A DNA stretch of 64,000 nt, taken from contig JAGTYA010000024.1 of NCBI GenBank assembly GCA_024291935.2, positions 8,618,001 to 8,682,000 of the forward strand, read 5' to 3'. Below, one piece after another: positions 11,109 to 21,284 of this stretch. The notes under the pieces were generated by a model, which ran no database searches, was not told the DNA's origin, and saw only the letters and a program-made list of their open reading frames with translations. Both the position numbers and the translations under genes were made by a program. Source of the stretch: Okapia johnstoni (taxonomy: Eukaryota; Chordata; Mammalia; Artiodactyla; Giraffidae). Positions within the stretch are counted from its first letter, which is position 1. Every line of letters starts with the position of its first letter.

Positions 11109-11120
11109 CAGCAATTCTAA

Positions 11121-11460
11121 CCTAGTATCTACTGAATTTTCTATTTCAATTAACATATTTTTACATTTCTAGAAAGTTGAAAGAAATTTGATTCTTTCTT
11201 CAAATACACTAGTTCTCATACAGTATCAAGTTTCTCTTTTATTTCTTTGAATACAGTAACCAAGTTTATTTTATATTGTGTGTCTGGTACTTCCAATATC
11301 TTTGAAGATCTGTTTCCACCACATCTCAGTTCTACTTGTTCTCCACTATGGTGCTTGTTACCTCATGTGTTTGGTGACTTTTTTTTTACCCTGAGCTTCC
11401 CAAATTGCCTAGAAATTTGTGAGAATTGAGGCCTGTGTTGAAATTTAGTTCCTTCATAGA
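11121..11460 (-). mobile_element. LINE-1 ORF2 fragment (antisense), right part
   Basis: Continues the interrupted L1: 'TTCTTTGAATACAGTAACCA', 'TCTGGTACTTCCAATATCTT', 'GAGAATTGAGGCCTGTG'. All fit decayed antisense L1. Confidence 0.5.
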
Positions 11461-11762
11461 CTATGTGTGTTTATTTCTGTCAATAATGTGCTGGTACCAT
11501 CAGCCCACACCCCTTAAATTCTCCACTTGAGGGTTTTAGGATTATAGAAGTTATGTGATTTGACTTCCAATTTTGTAAGAAAACTTATTTGTAAATTATG
11601 AATTTCTAAAGGAGAATTTTTATTTTCTCCTCTTCCCTGGGCCAGAGTTGATATAAGAAACTTTCATATCTCCTCCCTTCTGAGTGTCAGGGTTTACTTT
11701 GCATCAACTCTTGCATTGTAATTATAATCCTTTGGGATTTTCTATAGGGGTTTCCATATATT
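11461..11762. other. Non-coding, possibly further L1 remnant
   Basis: AT-rich sequence without coding potential; no secure family assignment. Confidence 0.3.
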
Positions 11763-12196
11763 CAAGGCTATGGTCTTCCCAATAGTCATGTACAGTTGTG
11801 AGAGTTGGACTGTAAAGAAGGCAGAATGCCAAAGAAATGATGCCTTTGAACTGTGATGCTAGAGCAGACTCCTGAAAGTCCCTTGGACAGCAAGGAGATC
11901 AAACCAGTCAATCTTAAGGGAGATCAACACTGAATATTTACTGGAAGGACTGATGCTGAAGCTGAAGCACCAGTATTTTGGTCATCTGATGTGAACAGAT
12001 GACTCGTTGGAAAAGTGCCTGATGTTGCGAATGATTGAGGGCAGAAGGAGAAGAGGGCATCAGAGGATGAGATGGCTGGACGGCATCACCAATGCAATGA
12101 ACATGAACTTGGGCAAACTCCGGGAGATGGTGAGGGACAAGGAGGCCTGGTGTGCTGCAGTCCATGGGGTCGCAGAGTCAGACTGAACAACAACAG
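11763..12196 (+). mobile_element. BovB LINE 3' fragment
   Basis: Starts at 'AAGGCTATGGTCTTCCC' in the last part of the ORF and runs to 'GTCGCAGAGTCAGACTGAAC' with AACAAC. It overlaps in sequence content with the 7815 and 9583 copies, so it is a separate insertion. Confidence 0.9.
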
Positions 12197-12205
12197 CATA
12201 GAGGC

Positions 12206-12248
12206 TTCCATGGTGGCTCAGACAGTGAAGATGCTGCCTGCAGTGCAG
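12206..12248 (+). mobile_element. Bov-tA head fragment
   Basis: 'CTTCCATGGTGGCTCAGACA' and 'GCCTGCAGTGCAGGA' match the tRNA-like head only; the Bov-A body is absent. Confidence 0.6.
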
Positions 12249-12448
12249 GATTGCCTATTAGAATTCCATCTGGGAGGGCCTTCGGAGTTACTTCCTGTCT
12301 CCCATATATCTTTTCCTGATAGGAAAGGAGGACATTATGGTCTCCCAGGTTTGACAGGCATCCTGAAGGTTAAGGACAATTTGGGCATTTACTTTCCCCT
12401 CTCCACAGTTGCCGGTTTCACTTCATTTGGGGGCTTGGCATATTGCTG

Positions 12449-12657
12449 GCTTTCCTGGTGACTCAGATGGTAAAGCATCTGTCTGCAGCGTGGAAGACCC
12501 AGGTTCGATCCCTGGATCGGGAAGATCCCCTGGAGAAGGAAACGGCAACCCACTTCAGTACCCTTGCCTGGAAAATCCTATGGACAGAGGAGCCTGGTAA
12601 GCTACAGTCCACGGAGTTGCAAAGAGTCGAACACGACTAAGTGACTTCACTCACTTA
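12449..12657 (+). mobile_element. Bov-tA SINE
   Basis: Complete sense copy: head 'CTTTCCTGGTGACTCAGATG', B-box 'GGTTCGATCCCTGGA', body 'CTGGAGAAGGAAACGG', and 3' end 'CGAACACGACTAAGTGACTT'. Confidence 0.9.
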
Positions 12658-12894
12658 CTTTCATAGCAGCTCAGCAACACCATAAAAATCAAATTTTAAA
12701 TATCCCTTTATGCAATATTTTAATGTTTTCATCAGGAGGGTTACTCAGGTACCCAATTCACTGTATTGTTAAAAAAAAAAAGTTACAAAGTGGTTTTCAT
12801 TGTAATGGACGTTTATTTGTTTTCTGACAGTTTATAGTCTTTTTTTTTTTAAGTTTATAGTCTTTTATACATTTTTATGTTATGAGTTTTATAT

Positions 12895-13060
12895 GGTATG
12901 ATTTATAATGCCAGTATATCATTTAATTTGCACAGCTAACCTAAAGAGGTAGATATTATTATCCCCATTTTACACATGATGAAACACAGGCTGAGTTTTG
13001 CCTGAGGTTGCATCAATGCTGGGGCTCAACAGGAACTTAAGACATTGGTATTCGCCCTCC
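12895..13060 (-). mobile_element. MIR SINE
   Basis: Antisense core 'ATTATCCCCATTTTACACAT', 'GATGAAACACAGGCTGAG', then a diverged flank. Confidence 0.65.
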
Positions 13061-13267
13061 AAAGGTCAAGAACCTTTGCTAAGAAACTCTGAAAGACATG
13101 GAGTTCTTTAAAAATCCAATGAGAGCTCTAGACTCTGTCCCCACAAACGTGTACACTGATATACTAAAGTTTCAGGGGGGTTGAGATTCTCCACTGTCCA
13201 TCCACGGACTCTAAGAACCTCTGCATGTTACAGTGTGGAGAGGTAGAATAAAAAGACACTAGTTTTT

Positions 13268-13506
13268 AAAGAACTATTTATTTGTCTGGGTCCGATCTTA
13301 GCTGTATCATGCAAGATCTTTTGTTGTGGTGCACAGACTCTCTAGTTGTAGTGCATAGACTCTCCAGTTCTGATGGGCAGGCTCCAGAGCGTGTGGGCTT
13401 AGTTGCTCTGTGGCATGTGGGATCATAGTTCCCCAACCAGGGCTCGAATCCGTGCCCCCTGCATCACAAGGTGGGCTCTTAACCACCGGACCACCAGGGA
13501 AGTGCC
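13268..13506 (-). mobile_element. CHR-2-type SINE
   Basis: Antisense copy with 'GTGGGATCATAGTTCCCC', 'CCAGGGCTCGAATCCGTGCC' and the head 'TAACCACCGGACCACCAGGG'. Confidence 0.85.
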
Positions 13507-13689
13507 AAAACATTAGTTTTTTAGCTTTGATCATGAGGTCATATTCTTCTGTCTGTCTTCAAAGACCCTTCATAAACTGATCTCATTATATTCATCTAAC
13601 CTTTTCTTCTTGACACACAGTCCCAGCAATGGTCCATCTCAGCATCTCCATGATCTCTCCTCAATTATGGGCTTCCTCAGTCTGTACAG

Positions 13690-13985
13690 TGTAGAGCAGT
13701 GATTAAGATCATGGCTGTCAGGTCAAGATAACCTGGGTCTGAACTAACTATATTCATCATTAGCTGATTGGCATCAGATCCTGACCTGTGGACCTTGAGC
13801 AGGTGACCTCCCATCTCTGTGCCTCTGTTTTGGTAAAGAATAGTACCTATGTTGCAGGGTTGTGGGAGATCATATGTGTCAATCATGACTGATCATATGT
13901 GACAATCATAAGTTGCCTGTGAAACAACTTAAAGCAGAGCCTGGCTCATTGTAACCACTTGATACATTTTAAGGGTTATTACTAT
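13690..13985 (+). mobile_element. MIR SINE
   Basis: Sense MIR: 'AGAGCAGTGATTAAGATCAT' head, 'ACCTTGAGCAGGTGACCTCC', 'GCCTCTGTTTTGGTAAAGAA' core, 'GTACCTATGTTGCAGGGTTG' and a terminal 'GAGCCTGGCTCATTGTAA'. Confidence 0.75.
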
Positions 13986-14291
13986 TCTCTCATATAGTGT
14001 GTCACTGTTTCCTACATCTCATCTGTAAACTGGGAGAGGATTCCCATAAATAAAATAGTATTTTAAAGTATCTAACAAAGTGCCTGGCACACAGTAGGGC
14101 TAATTTTCTGAAGAGGCAATTTTCCTTGTGCCATTTCAAGGAGGGCAATAGAGCTTTCTGTTCTGGGGGCCTACAACTTCACTTGTCCCAGTAGGGAGAC
14201 AAGTGCTTTGCTTTTCAAGTCTCAAGGGCAACGAAATGGCTGAAAGAGTCGAAAGACAGGGGAGTAAGCTACCTTAAAGAAAGTGTCTTAC

Positions 14292-14836
14292 AGGGCGTCT
14301 CTGGTGGCTCAGTGGTCAAGAATCTGCCTGCCAATGCAGGAGACACCGATTTGACCCCTGGTCCAGGAAAATCCCACATTCTGCAGAGCGATTAAGCCCA
14401 CACCACAACTACTGAGCCTGTTCTCTAGAGCCTGGGGACTGAAACTATTGAGCCCATGAACCTCAACTACTGAAGGCAACGCACCCTAAAGTTATGCTCT
14501 GCAACAAGGGGAGCCATGGCAATGGAAGCCCGCGCACTGCAACAAGGAGTAGCCCCCACTCGCTGGTGGTGGTGGTTTAGTCGCTAAGTCATGTCCGACT
14601 CTTGTGACCACATGTACTGTAGCCCGCTAGGCCCTTCTGTCCATGGGATTCTCCAGGCAAGAATCCTGGAGTGGGTTGCCATTTCCTTCTCTGGAGGATC
14701 TTCCTGACCCAGGAATCGAAACCAGGTCTCCTGCATTGCAGGTGATTCTTTACCAACTGAGCTACAAGAAGAGCCTGTGCAGCATGAAGACTCAGCACAG
14801 CCAAAAATAAATAAATAATCATTAAAAAAGAAAAGA
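14292..14836 (+). mobile_element. CHR-2-type SINE split by Bov-tA
   Basis: Long sense copy: 'CTGGTGGCTCAGTGGTCAAG', 'CACAACTACTGAGCCTG' and 'CTGCAACAAGGAGTAGCCCC'. Beyond the nested SINE come 'GAAGACTCAGCACAGCCA' and an AAATAAATAAT tail. Confidence 0.85.
14567..14780 (-). mobile_element. Bov-tA SINE nested in CHR SINE
   Basis: Antisense Bov-tA ('GTCATGTCCGACTCTTGTGA' to 'CCAACTGAGCTACAAGAAGA') inserted near the 3' end of the CHR copy. A short GTGGTGGTGG tract marks its tail side. Confidence 0.88.
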
Positions 14837-15819
14837 ATGCATCTTCTCCACAGACCACTGTAGCCTCCACACATGGACATTCCTTTGGGAAGGAAGGGAA
14901 GAACCAAGAGTCCTCCTCTAGTCACTGGTACTGATATGACTAGAGAGGAGGGGCTGGGGGCCCGCCAAATCTCTCATCAGCTTCAGGAACCCTGTCTGCT
15001 AAAACAGAGAAGGCAGGGCCTGAGTCAAGTCTCTGGAGCAGGCTGCTTGGTTTGTGAGCCAGCTGGAGAAGGACCTGAGCACCTGCAGAAACAGGTAGTT
15101 GTGTTCTGACACGCAGGCCTGCAGAGGAATGGCTGCCTCTCAGGAGAAAACCAGCCAACTCCAGCCTGCCTTGAGTCTCTGACTCAGCTTTCCAAACACT
15201 GTAGTGTCCATTCTTTTCCTTTTATTATCCAGAGTTCTCCTGCAGTGGTTCCGTAGGCAACTAAGAACTAGTAGTTCTTAGTCTTTTGGACCTCTTTAAG
15301 AATCTGCTAAAGTTTACAAGCCATCACCTTGGAAAAATGTATACATACATAAAGTTTTGCTTACAGTTCTAGGGAGTTGGTTGACAATCCTGGAGTTCTT
15401 TGTTGGGTTCCTGTTTAAGTAGCCTTCTCCTAGAGTAAAATATGTAATAGTGATTTATCTCTTCTGTTTCTCAGAAAACAGTTAAGTTCTAACATGAGGT
15501 AGGAGGAGTCTGAGGGCGAAGACGGGGTGGGTGCTGAAATGGGGCCTACGCTGCTGGCTGGTAGGAGATAAGTGAATCTGAAAGATACTACCCTTTGACC
15601 TTGTTTCCTATCCCGAAGCCTGACCAGTGCTCTTTCAATTGCAACATTTTTATCCTATTTTCACATTAGGATCACTAATATTTTAAAAATACTAGTGGGA
15701 GGGTCCTACCTACTGAAATTCTCACTTAATATGAGATGGACCCTAGGTATCAGTTTTTTAAAAACTTTAAATGACTTTACTGGTGTAAAATAAAATACAT
15801 TTAAGTATATAGTTGGGTG
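14837..15819. other. Non-coding intergenic DNA
   Basis: No gene seen. An 11-bp inverted repeat sits at 15260-15282. The text around 15270-15420 resembles an old interspersed repeat that I cannot name. Confidence 0.35.
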
Positions 15820-16278
15820 AATTCTGATATATGTATGAAACCCATGAATATACCCATCATCCCCCAAAGTTTCTCTTCTTCTGGAACCCCAGTTATATCA
15901 ATACATGGGCCGCTTGATGTCTCATGGCTCACCAATGCTGTGTGCATTTTTTTTTTTTTGCTTTCAGTCTTTTTTTCTCGCTGTTTAATTTTGTCTAGCT
16001 TATGTGGATTTGTCTTCAAGGTCACTTATCATTTACAATGTCTAATTTCTGTGTATTTTTTAATCTCAGTAAGTATATTTTTCATCTTTCAAAGTTCATT
16101 TTCAAATATATGTATTCCATTCCTTCTCTCCTTACCATGCTCACGCTTCCCTCTGCCTTCAAATATACATACAAAGTATATTTGAAATCCTTGTATACTA
16201 CTCTATCGGTGTTATTTCTGAGGTCTGCTTATACTGGTTCCTGTTTTACATGCCTAATGCTTTTTTAAACTTATTTAA
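15820..16278 (-). mobile_element. LINE-1 fragment (antisense), diverged
   Basis: T-rich strand with 'TGTTTAATTTTGTCTAGCTT', 'TGTCTTCAAGGTCACTTATC' and 'TCTGAGGTCTGCTTATACTG', the order seen in antisense L1 ORF2. Assigned by eye. Confidence 0.45.
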
Positions 16279-16797
16279 CATCATTATCTATTTATTTATT
16301 TTTGGCTGCACTGGGTCTTCGTTGCTGCATATAGGCTTTCTCTAGTTGTGGCTCAGTTCTCAGTTCAGTCGCTCAGTCATGACCGACCCGTTGCGACCCC
16401 ATGAACTGCAGCACGCCAGGCCTCCCTGTCCATCACCAACTCCCAGAGTCCACCCAAACCCATGTCCATTGAGTCGGTGATGCCATCCAACCATCTCATC
16501 ATCTGTCGTCCCCTTCTCCTCCCGCCCTCAATCTTTCCCAGCATCAGGGTCTTTTCAAATGAGTCAGCTCTTCACATCAGGTGGCCAAAGTATTGGCTAG
16601 CAGAGGCTGTTCTCTAGCTGCGGTGCACGGGCTTCTCTTGTTACAGAGCACAGGCTCTACAGAGTGTGGGCTCAGGAGTTGTGACACACGGGCTTAGTTG
16701 TCCTGAGGTATGTGGGATCTTCCCCTACCAGGGATTGAACCTGTGTCTCCTGCCTTGTAAGGAGGATTCTTAATCACTGAACCACCAAGGAAGCCCT
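16279..16797 (-). mobile_element. CHR-2-type SINE split by BovB
   Basis: Antisense copy beginning 'TTTATTTTTGGCTGCACTGG' and resuming after the insertion with 'TCTCTAGCTGCGGTGCAC'. It ends at 'TCACTGAACCACCAAGGAAG'. Confidence 0.85.
16352..16602 (-). mobile_element. BovB LINE 3' fragment nested in CHR SINE
   Basis: Antisense BovB 3' UTR: 'CAGTCGCTCAGTCATGACCG', 'CCATTGAGTCGGTGATGCCA', 'CAGGTGGCCAAAGTATTGG'. It interrupts the CHR SINE, so it inserted later. Confidence 0.9.
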
Positions 16798-18255
16798 GCC
16801 TAGTACCAAGGTCTCAGCCTCATGTAGCACGTACAGGGGTATGATTCCTACCATAGTGATCCAGCACAAGGCGCCCCACCCTCAACCCCTGACCTGTTCT
16901 GCATGTGTAGAGTCTCCCTTTTCACTTCAGACCAACCTGCTCCCCCTTTCCTCCCCGACAGCTTTGTCTCCTGTGGGTTGTCAGCAGTTTTGCTGAGCAG
17001 TGGGCTATGTGACCGTTCTTGCATGATGTCTTCATATGAGGGAAACAGTCTGACTTCACTTTGAAGGGATGATGTTTGTAGCCACTGGAAGATAAAATAG
17101 TGGTGTGATTACTGAACCAAAGAAATTTACATTTTGTAACTTGGTTACTTTTATTTTGCATTTTGTTAAAGTATTAAATACTTTTTTCCTGTTTAAAAAA
17201 AAACAAAGAAGCCCTGCCTAATACTTTTTCACTGTATGGTTGGAACTTTATATTATTGAGGACTGGAATTTTATGAAGTTTCTTTGGGGAAAAAAAAAAT
17301 TATCCATTCAAGACATACTTTCAAGCTTTGTTAGATCCAGAATACCCTTTCACCTAGGATTAATTTGGCCTTGCTTCCTGATGGATGTACTCCTGTGATG
17401 TATTAGGGGAGCTCTCCACTGACTGATGGGAGCAGCGACCATCTATGGCCTTGTGAGCTGGGAAGGTTATTCTGCCTGAGCCTTTCATTCTTCTTGCTCT
17501 CAGGTAGTTTCCTCACAAGGATGTACTGATGGGTGCCCAGCCAATGTCTTGAAAAAACTCTCCGTGGGTGTCTGGAGTTCTTTCTCTGTTCAGCTGTCTC
17601 ACTTCCATGAATTCTAATCGGCTTGGCCTCCCTGAACTCTAAATGCTGTCTCCTCAGCTCAAGAGACTGCTGGACTTGGTTTAGGTGTCGCTTCCCTGTA
17701 TGGCAGCCTGAAGAGTCTCTACCGGAAGTCAGTTGGGGCAATCATAGGGCTCCTAATTTGATTGCTTTCTCCCAGGGATTAGTGTCCTGCATGGTCAGTT
17801 GTCCAGTGTCTAACATTTCAGCTGTTTAAAGTAGGAAAAGTAATCTAGGCCCTGTCACTCCATAATGGCCAGAAGAAGTTATCAGTTTGGGTTTTTTTAA
17901 CCTCCCTTGGTTAAAAATTCTAATATGTGGCCGGAGTTGAGAACCACTGTAGTCTATTTTTATTATTGGCGATTTAGCCCCTATTGTTTTTCCCTTGCCC
18001 CCTTGCAGCTGTGATTTTACTGTCACATCTCAAACCATACTGGTTAATTCACATTCTCCCTGCCTTATACCCAAAGCTAGGAGAAATGGCATGATATTCT
18101 TGGATTTGGTACTTATGAGTACTCTCCAAATTTCTAGGCATGGTTCTCCATGTCAGAGAGAGAAGACATTCTGACTTGCTATCAGCATGTTATCCACAAA
18201 AAGAAAGAGGGAAGAAAACTGGGCTAAAGAGATTGTTAGTTGAGAACTATATCTA
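16798..18255. other. Non-coding, probably decayed antisense L1
   Basis: No gene. Phrases such as 'AGATCCAGAATACCCTTTCA' and 'GTCCAGTGTCTAACATTTCA' suggest old LINE-1 on the minus strand, but I cannot set ends or subfamily. Confidence 0.3.
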
Positions 18256-18549
18256 TGGGCTTCCTTGGTGGTCCAGTGGTTAAGAATCCCCCTGCCAATG
18301 CAGGGGACATGGGTTCAATCCCTGGTCCAGGAAGATTCCATGTGCCATGGAGCTACTAAGTCTGTATGCCACAACTTCTGAGCCCGCATGCTGTAACTAC
18401 TGAAGCTCAAGGCCTAAAGCCCGTGCTCTGCAACAAGAGAAGACACTGCAATGAGAAGTTTGCACACAGCAACAAAGTCTGCTCACCACAACTAGAGAAA
18501 AGCCCATGTGCAGCAAAGAAGACCCAGTCAAAAATAATCAATTCATTAA
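18256..18549 (+). mobile_element. CHR-2-type SINE, near full length
   Basis: Sense copy with head 'TTCCTTGGTGGTCCAGTGGT', 'GTTCAATCCCTGGTCCAGGA', 'CTGCAACAAGAGAAGACACT' and the tail 'CAAAAATAATCAATTCATTA'. Confidence 0.88.
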
Positions 18550-18757
18550 TTTGGCTCAGACAGTAAAGAATCTACCTGCAACACAGGAGGCCCAGGTTCG
18601 ATGCCTAGGTCAGGAAGATCCCCTGGAGAAGGAAATGGCTACCCACCCCAGTATTCATGCCTGGAGAATTCCATGGACAGAGGAGCCTGGCAGGCTACAG
18701 TCCACGGGGGGCAAAAATTCAGACATGATTGAGCAACTAACACTTTCACTTTTCATA
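18550..18757 (+). mobile_element. Bov-tA SINE, head truncated
   Basis: 'TTTGGCTCAGACAGTAAAGA' begins a sense Bov-tA directly after the CHR tail and runs to 'GACATGATTGAGCAACTAAC'. The first bases of the head are lost at the junction. Confidence 0.85.
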
Positions 18758-18989
18758 CCTGTGGAGGATATAAAGGCAAAGAGTCAGGCAGGACAGAACA
18801 TTATAGCCATGGAATATAGATACTTTTCAAATATTGTAGAATAAGCTAAATTAAATAAAAAACAAACAAAACTTGCTCTCTATTAGGGGTGTAAATTAGC
18901 AGTAAAAGCAGCTCAGTCATTCCCTGAATCTTCCAAAGAGAATGGAAAGCAATCATTTGTTGATTCTGCTGTGCATTTCTACATGCAAT

Positions 18990-19100
18990 ATCTCATTTCA
19001 TCTTTGAGGTGTTCTGAGTCACTTATCATCTCTATTTTATACATGTGGGAAGCTATAGATTTGAGAGGTTAAGGAACTCATGAAAGACATACGGCTATTA
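18990..19100 (-). mobile_element. MIR remnant
   Basis: 'CATCTCTATTTTATACATGT', then 'GATTTGAGAGGTTAAGGAAC', as in the antisense MIR core. Confidence 0.5.
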
Positions 19101-19216
19101 ACAGAAGGGTAGTGTTTGATTTTCAAGTCTGTGTCTTTTCCCTCTCTGCCTCTGACAACAGCTGTCATGATAGTTTCCAGCTCCAATGCATATTTGTTTA
19201 TGTAACATCTTTACTT

Positions 19217-19423
19217 GACTTTCCCTGTGGCTCAGACAGTAAAGAATCCACCTGCCAATGCAGGAGACCTGGGTTTGATCCCTGGGTCGGGAAGATGCCC
19301 TGGAAAAGAGCATGGCAACCCACTCCAGTATCCTTGCCTGTTGAATTCCACAGACAGAGGAGCCTGGCAGGCTACAGTCCATGGGGTCGCAAAGAGTTGG
19401 ACACAACTGAGCAACTTACACAC
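19217..19423 (+). mobile_element. Bov-tA SINE
   Basis: Complete sense copy ('CTTTCCCTGTGGCTCAGACA' to 'GACACAACTGAGCAACTTAC'). It is the last ruminant-specific retroposon before the PDIK1L locus. Confidence 0.92.
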
Positions 19424-19834
19424 TTTAGTATAAATCACCAGAGAAAAGTGTGAAAATTATAAGTCCAGCTTGATGAATTTTCACAAAGTAAACACACCCT
19501 GTCTAACCAGCACTCAGGTCAAGAAACAAAGTGGTTCATGCACCCTAGAAGTCTCCTTACATATGTCCCACTTTCAATCCGGGAGAAATAACACAGAGGT
19601 ACTCAGTGGAGCCTATAGCTCAGGCTCCCTTAACTTGGGGTCCATGTAAGCATCTATAAACCCCCCGAAATTACAAGCATTTTCCCAAAGAGAGGATGTA
19701 GTGCCTTCATCAGATTCTCCCAAAAAGGGACAAGAATAAAAGCTACCACTGAAGACTGGCTCTGAAGGAATATAACCATTCATTCATTGTATCATCAAAA
19801 TCAGAACACAGTACCAGCGATGGCTACCAACTGA

Positions 19835-20060
19835 AAGTTTAATGTGCCAGGCATTTTGTTTAATATCTCTGACCCTTACAAAAACTCTGAAAGGTAAGTA
19901 TTATCACCTTTATTTTACAGATACGGCAACACAGGCTTAGAATGAAGTTACTTGCCCAAGGTCACACATTATTGTGTAGGTATTCGTGAATACTAGTATT
20001 CAATATGAGACCTGCTACAGCAAAGCCTGTGCTTCTGCAGTGAGACCACAATGCCTTCAG
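19835..20060 (-). mobile_element. MIR SINE
   Basis: Antisense MIR: 'TGCCAGGCATTTTGTTTAAT', 'ATTTTACAGATACGGCAACA', 'CTTGCCCAAGGTCACACATT'. Confidence 0.75.
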
Positions 20061-21284
20061 CAGTATTAAGTTGCCTAACCTCTGCTCAGAAAAGCTAAGC
20101 TTGAAATACCAGGGCTGAACAGGAAATGAAAGAGTGAAGTCTCAAGCCCGGGTAATTTTTTTAAAAAAAACAATTCTCTTCTAACCAATGACAACTGAAA
20201 AAGGGAAAGTGCTGCCTTTAAAAGAGGCACTTTGCCCTCAAAGAGGTGTGGCCTCCAAGAGGTGTGGCTGTTAGGTTTTTCTCTAGTGGGAGTTACTATC
20301 GAACCACAAGCCAACTGTCTATCATTACACTGCACTTTGAGAAGACACCTATGATTGGTGGACTGAAAGAGCAACATTTGAATTTAACGAAAAGACCAAA
20401 ACAACCTAAGGTCTTTACTTCAGTGAGAAAGATAAAGCTTTGTCAGAGAAAACTCTGAGTCAGCGTCAGAGATTAGGCAGGAAAATCCTGTGCTAGGTAA
20501 AACCTTAACTTTCCTAACTGGTGTCAAGTTGCTATTAAATTCTTCAAGAAATTAGCGCCCATTTGAAAAGATACGTAAAAACTATGTGAAAAGGCTTTGT
20601 AAACTGCAAAGGAAATGGCTAGCAAATAGTTTTAAAAAATCCCAAAACTCTAAACATAAAGCAAAATTTACCTGCCTGCAAAGGCTATACCGGGAGGTGG
20701 TAGAGTTAGAAGCAGCCACAATTTTGACTTTCCTGCTCATCACTAGGTCACATGCAGAATTAATGTTTTCTGTCTCTCATTTTCCCTCTGCTATTCCACT
20801 GGATCATTATGTATAGTGCATCATCTGTACTTTATTTTGGAGAAGACATACATAATAGAACCTGTAAAAGAAAAGAATGACTCAGATGACTTTTTATATA
20901 GAAAAGAAACCATAGACTCAACTTAAAAGATTGAAAAATTACATTCTCTTAGTATATTTACTACACTTCATTCTGAGTCTGAGATGCATCCTCAGCTGAA
21001 TGAGATAGAAAGAAAAATGAAAAAAAAATCATTTATTTCAGGCAATCCAAGTTCTTCTAATACAGCAAGCTTTAAAATTTTAGAGACCTTGAAATGTTGA
21101 AAGAAACTCCTATAATTCCATCATCTTTTCCTCACTAATAGCTTCTATTATAGAAAGTTTCATTTAATAGATAAGGCTGAAAATATATTGCTTCAAATTT
21201 TATATGCTGTATTTTATATCTGAAGTAAAGCACTACAGAACTACTCACAGAGCCACCAAAGCAGCAATGTAGAATTTCCAGGGT
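20061..21284. other. PDIK1L downstream flank
   Basis: No gene or repeat recognised. Two further minus-strand AATAAA hexamers near 21032-21037 and about 20830 could serve as more distal poly(A) signals, so the true transcript end may lie in this interval. Confidence 0.35.

Noticed and set aside
12449..12520. tRNA gene candidates with A-box and B-box motifs
   Set aside because: The tRNA-like heads belong to Bov-tA and CHR SINEs. No free-standing cloverleaf was found.
15817..16185. 122-codon plus-strand hydrophobic frame
   Set aside because: Phe/Leu/Ser-rich text from a T-rich antisense L1 strand; not a membrane protein gene.
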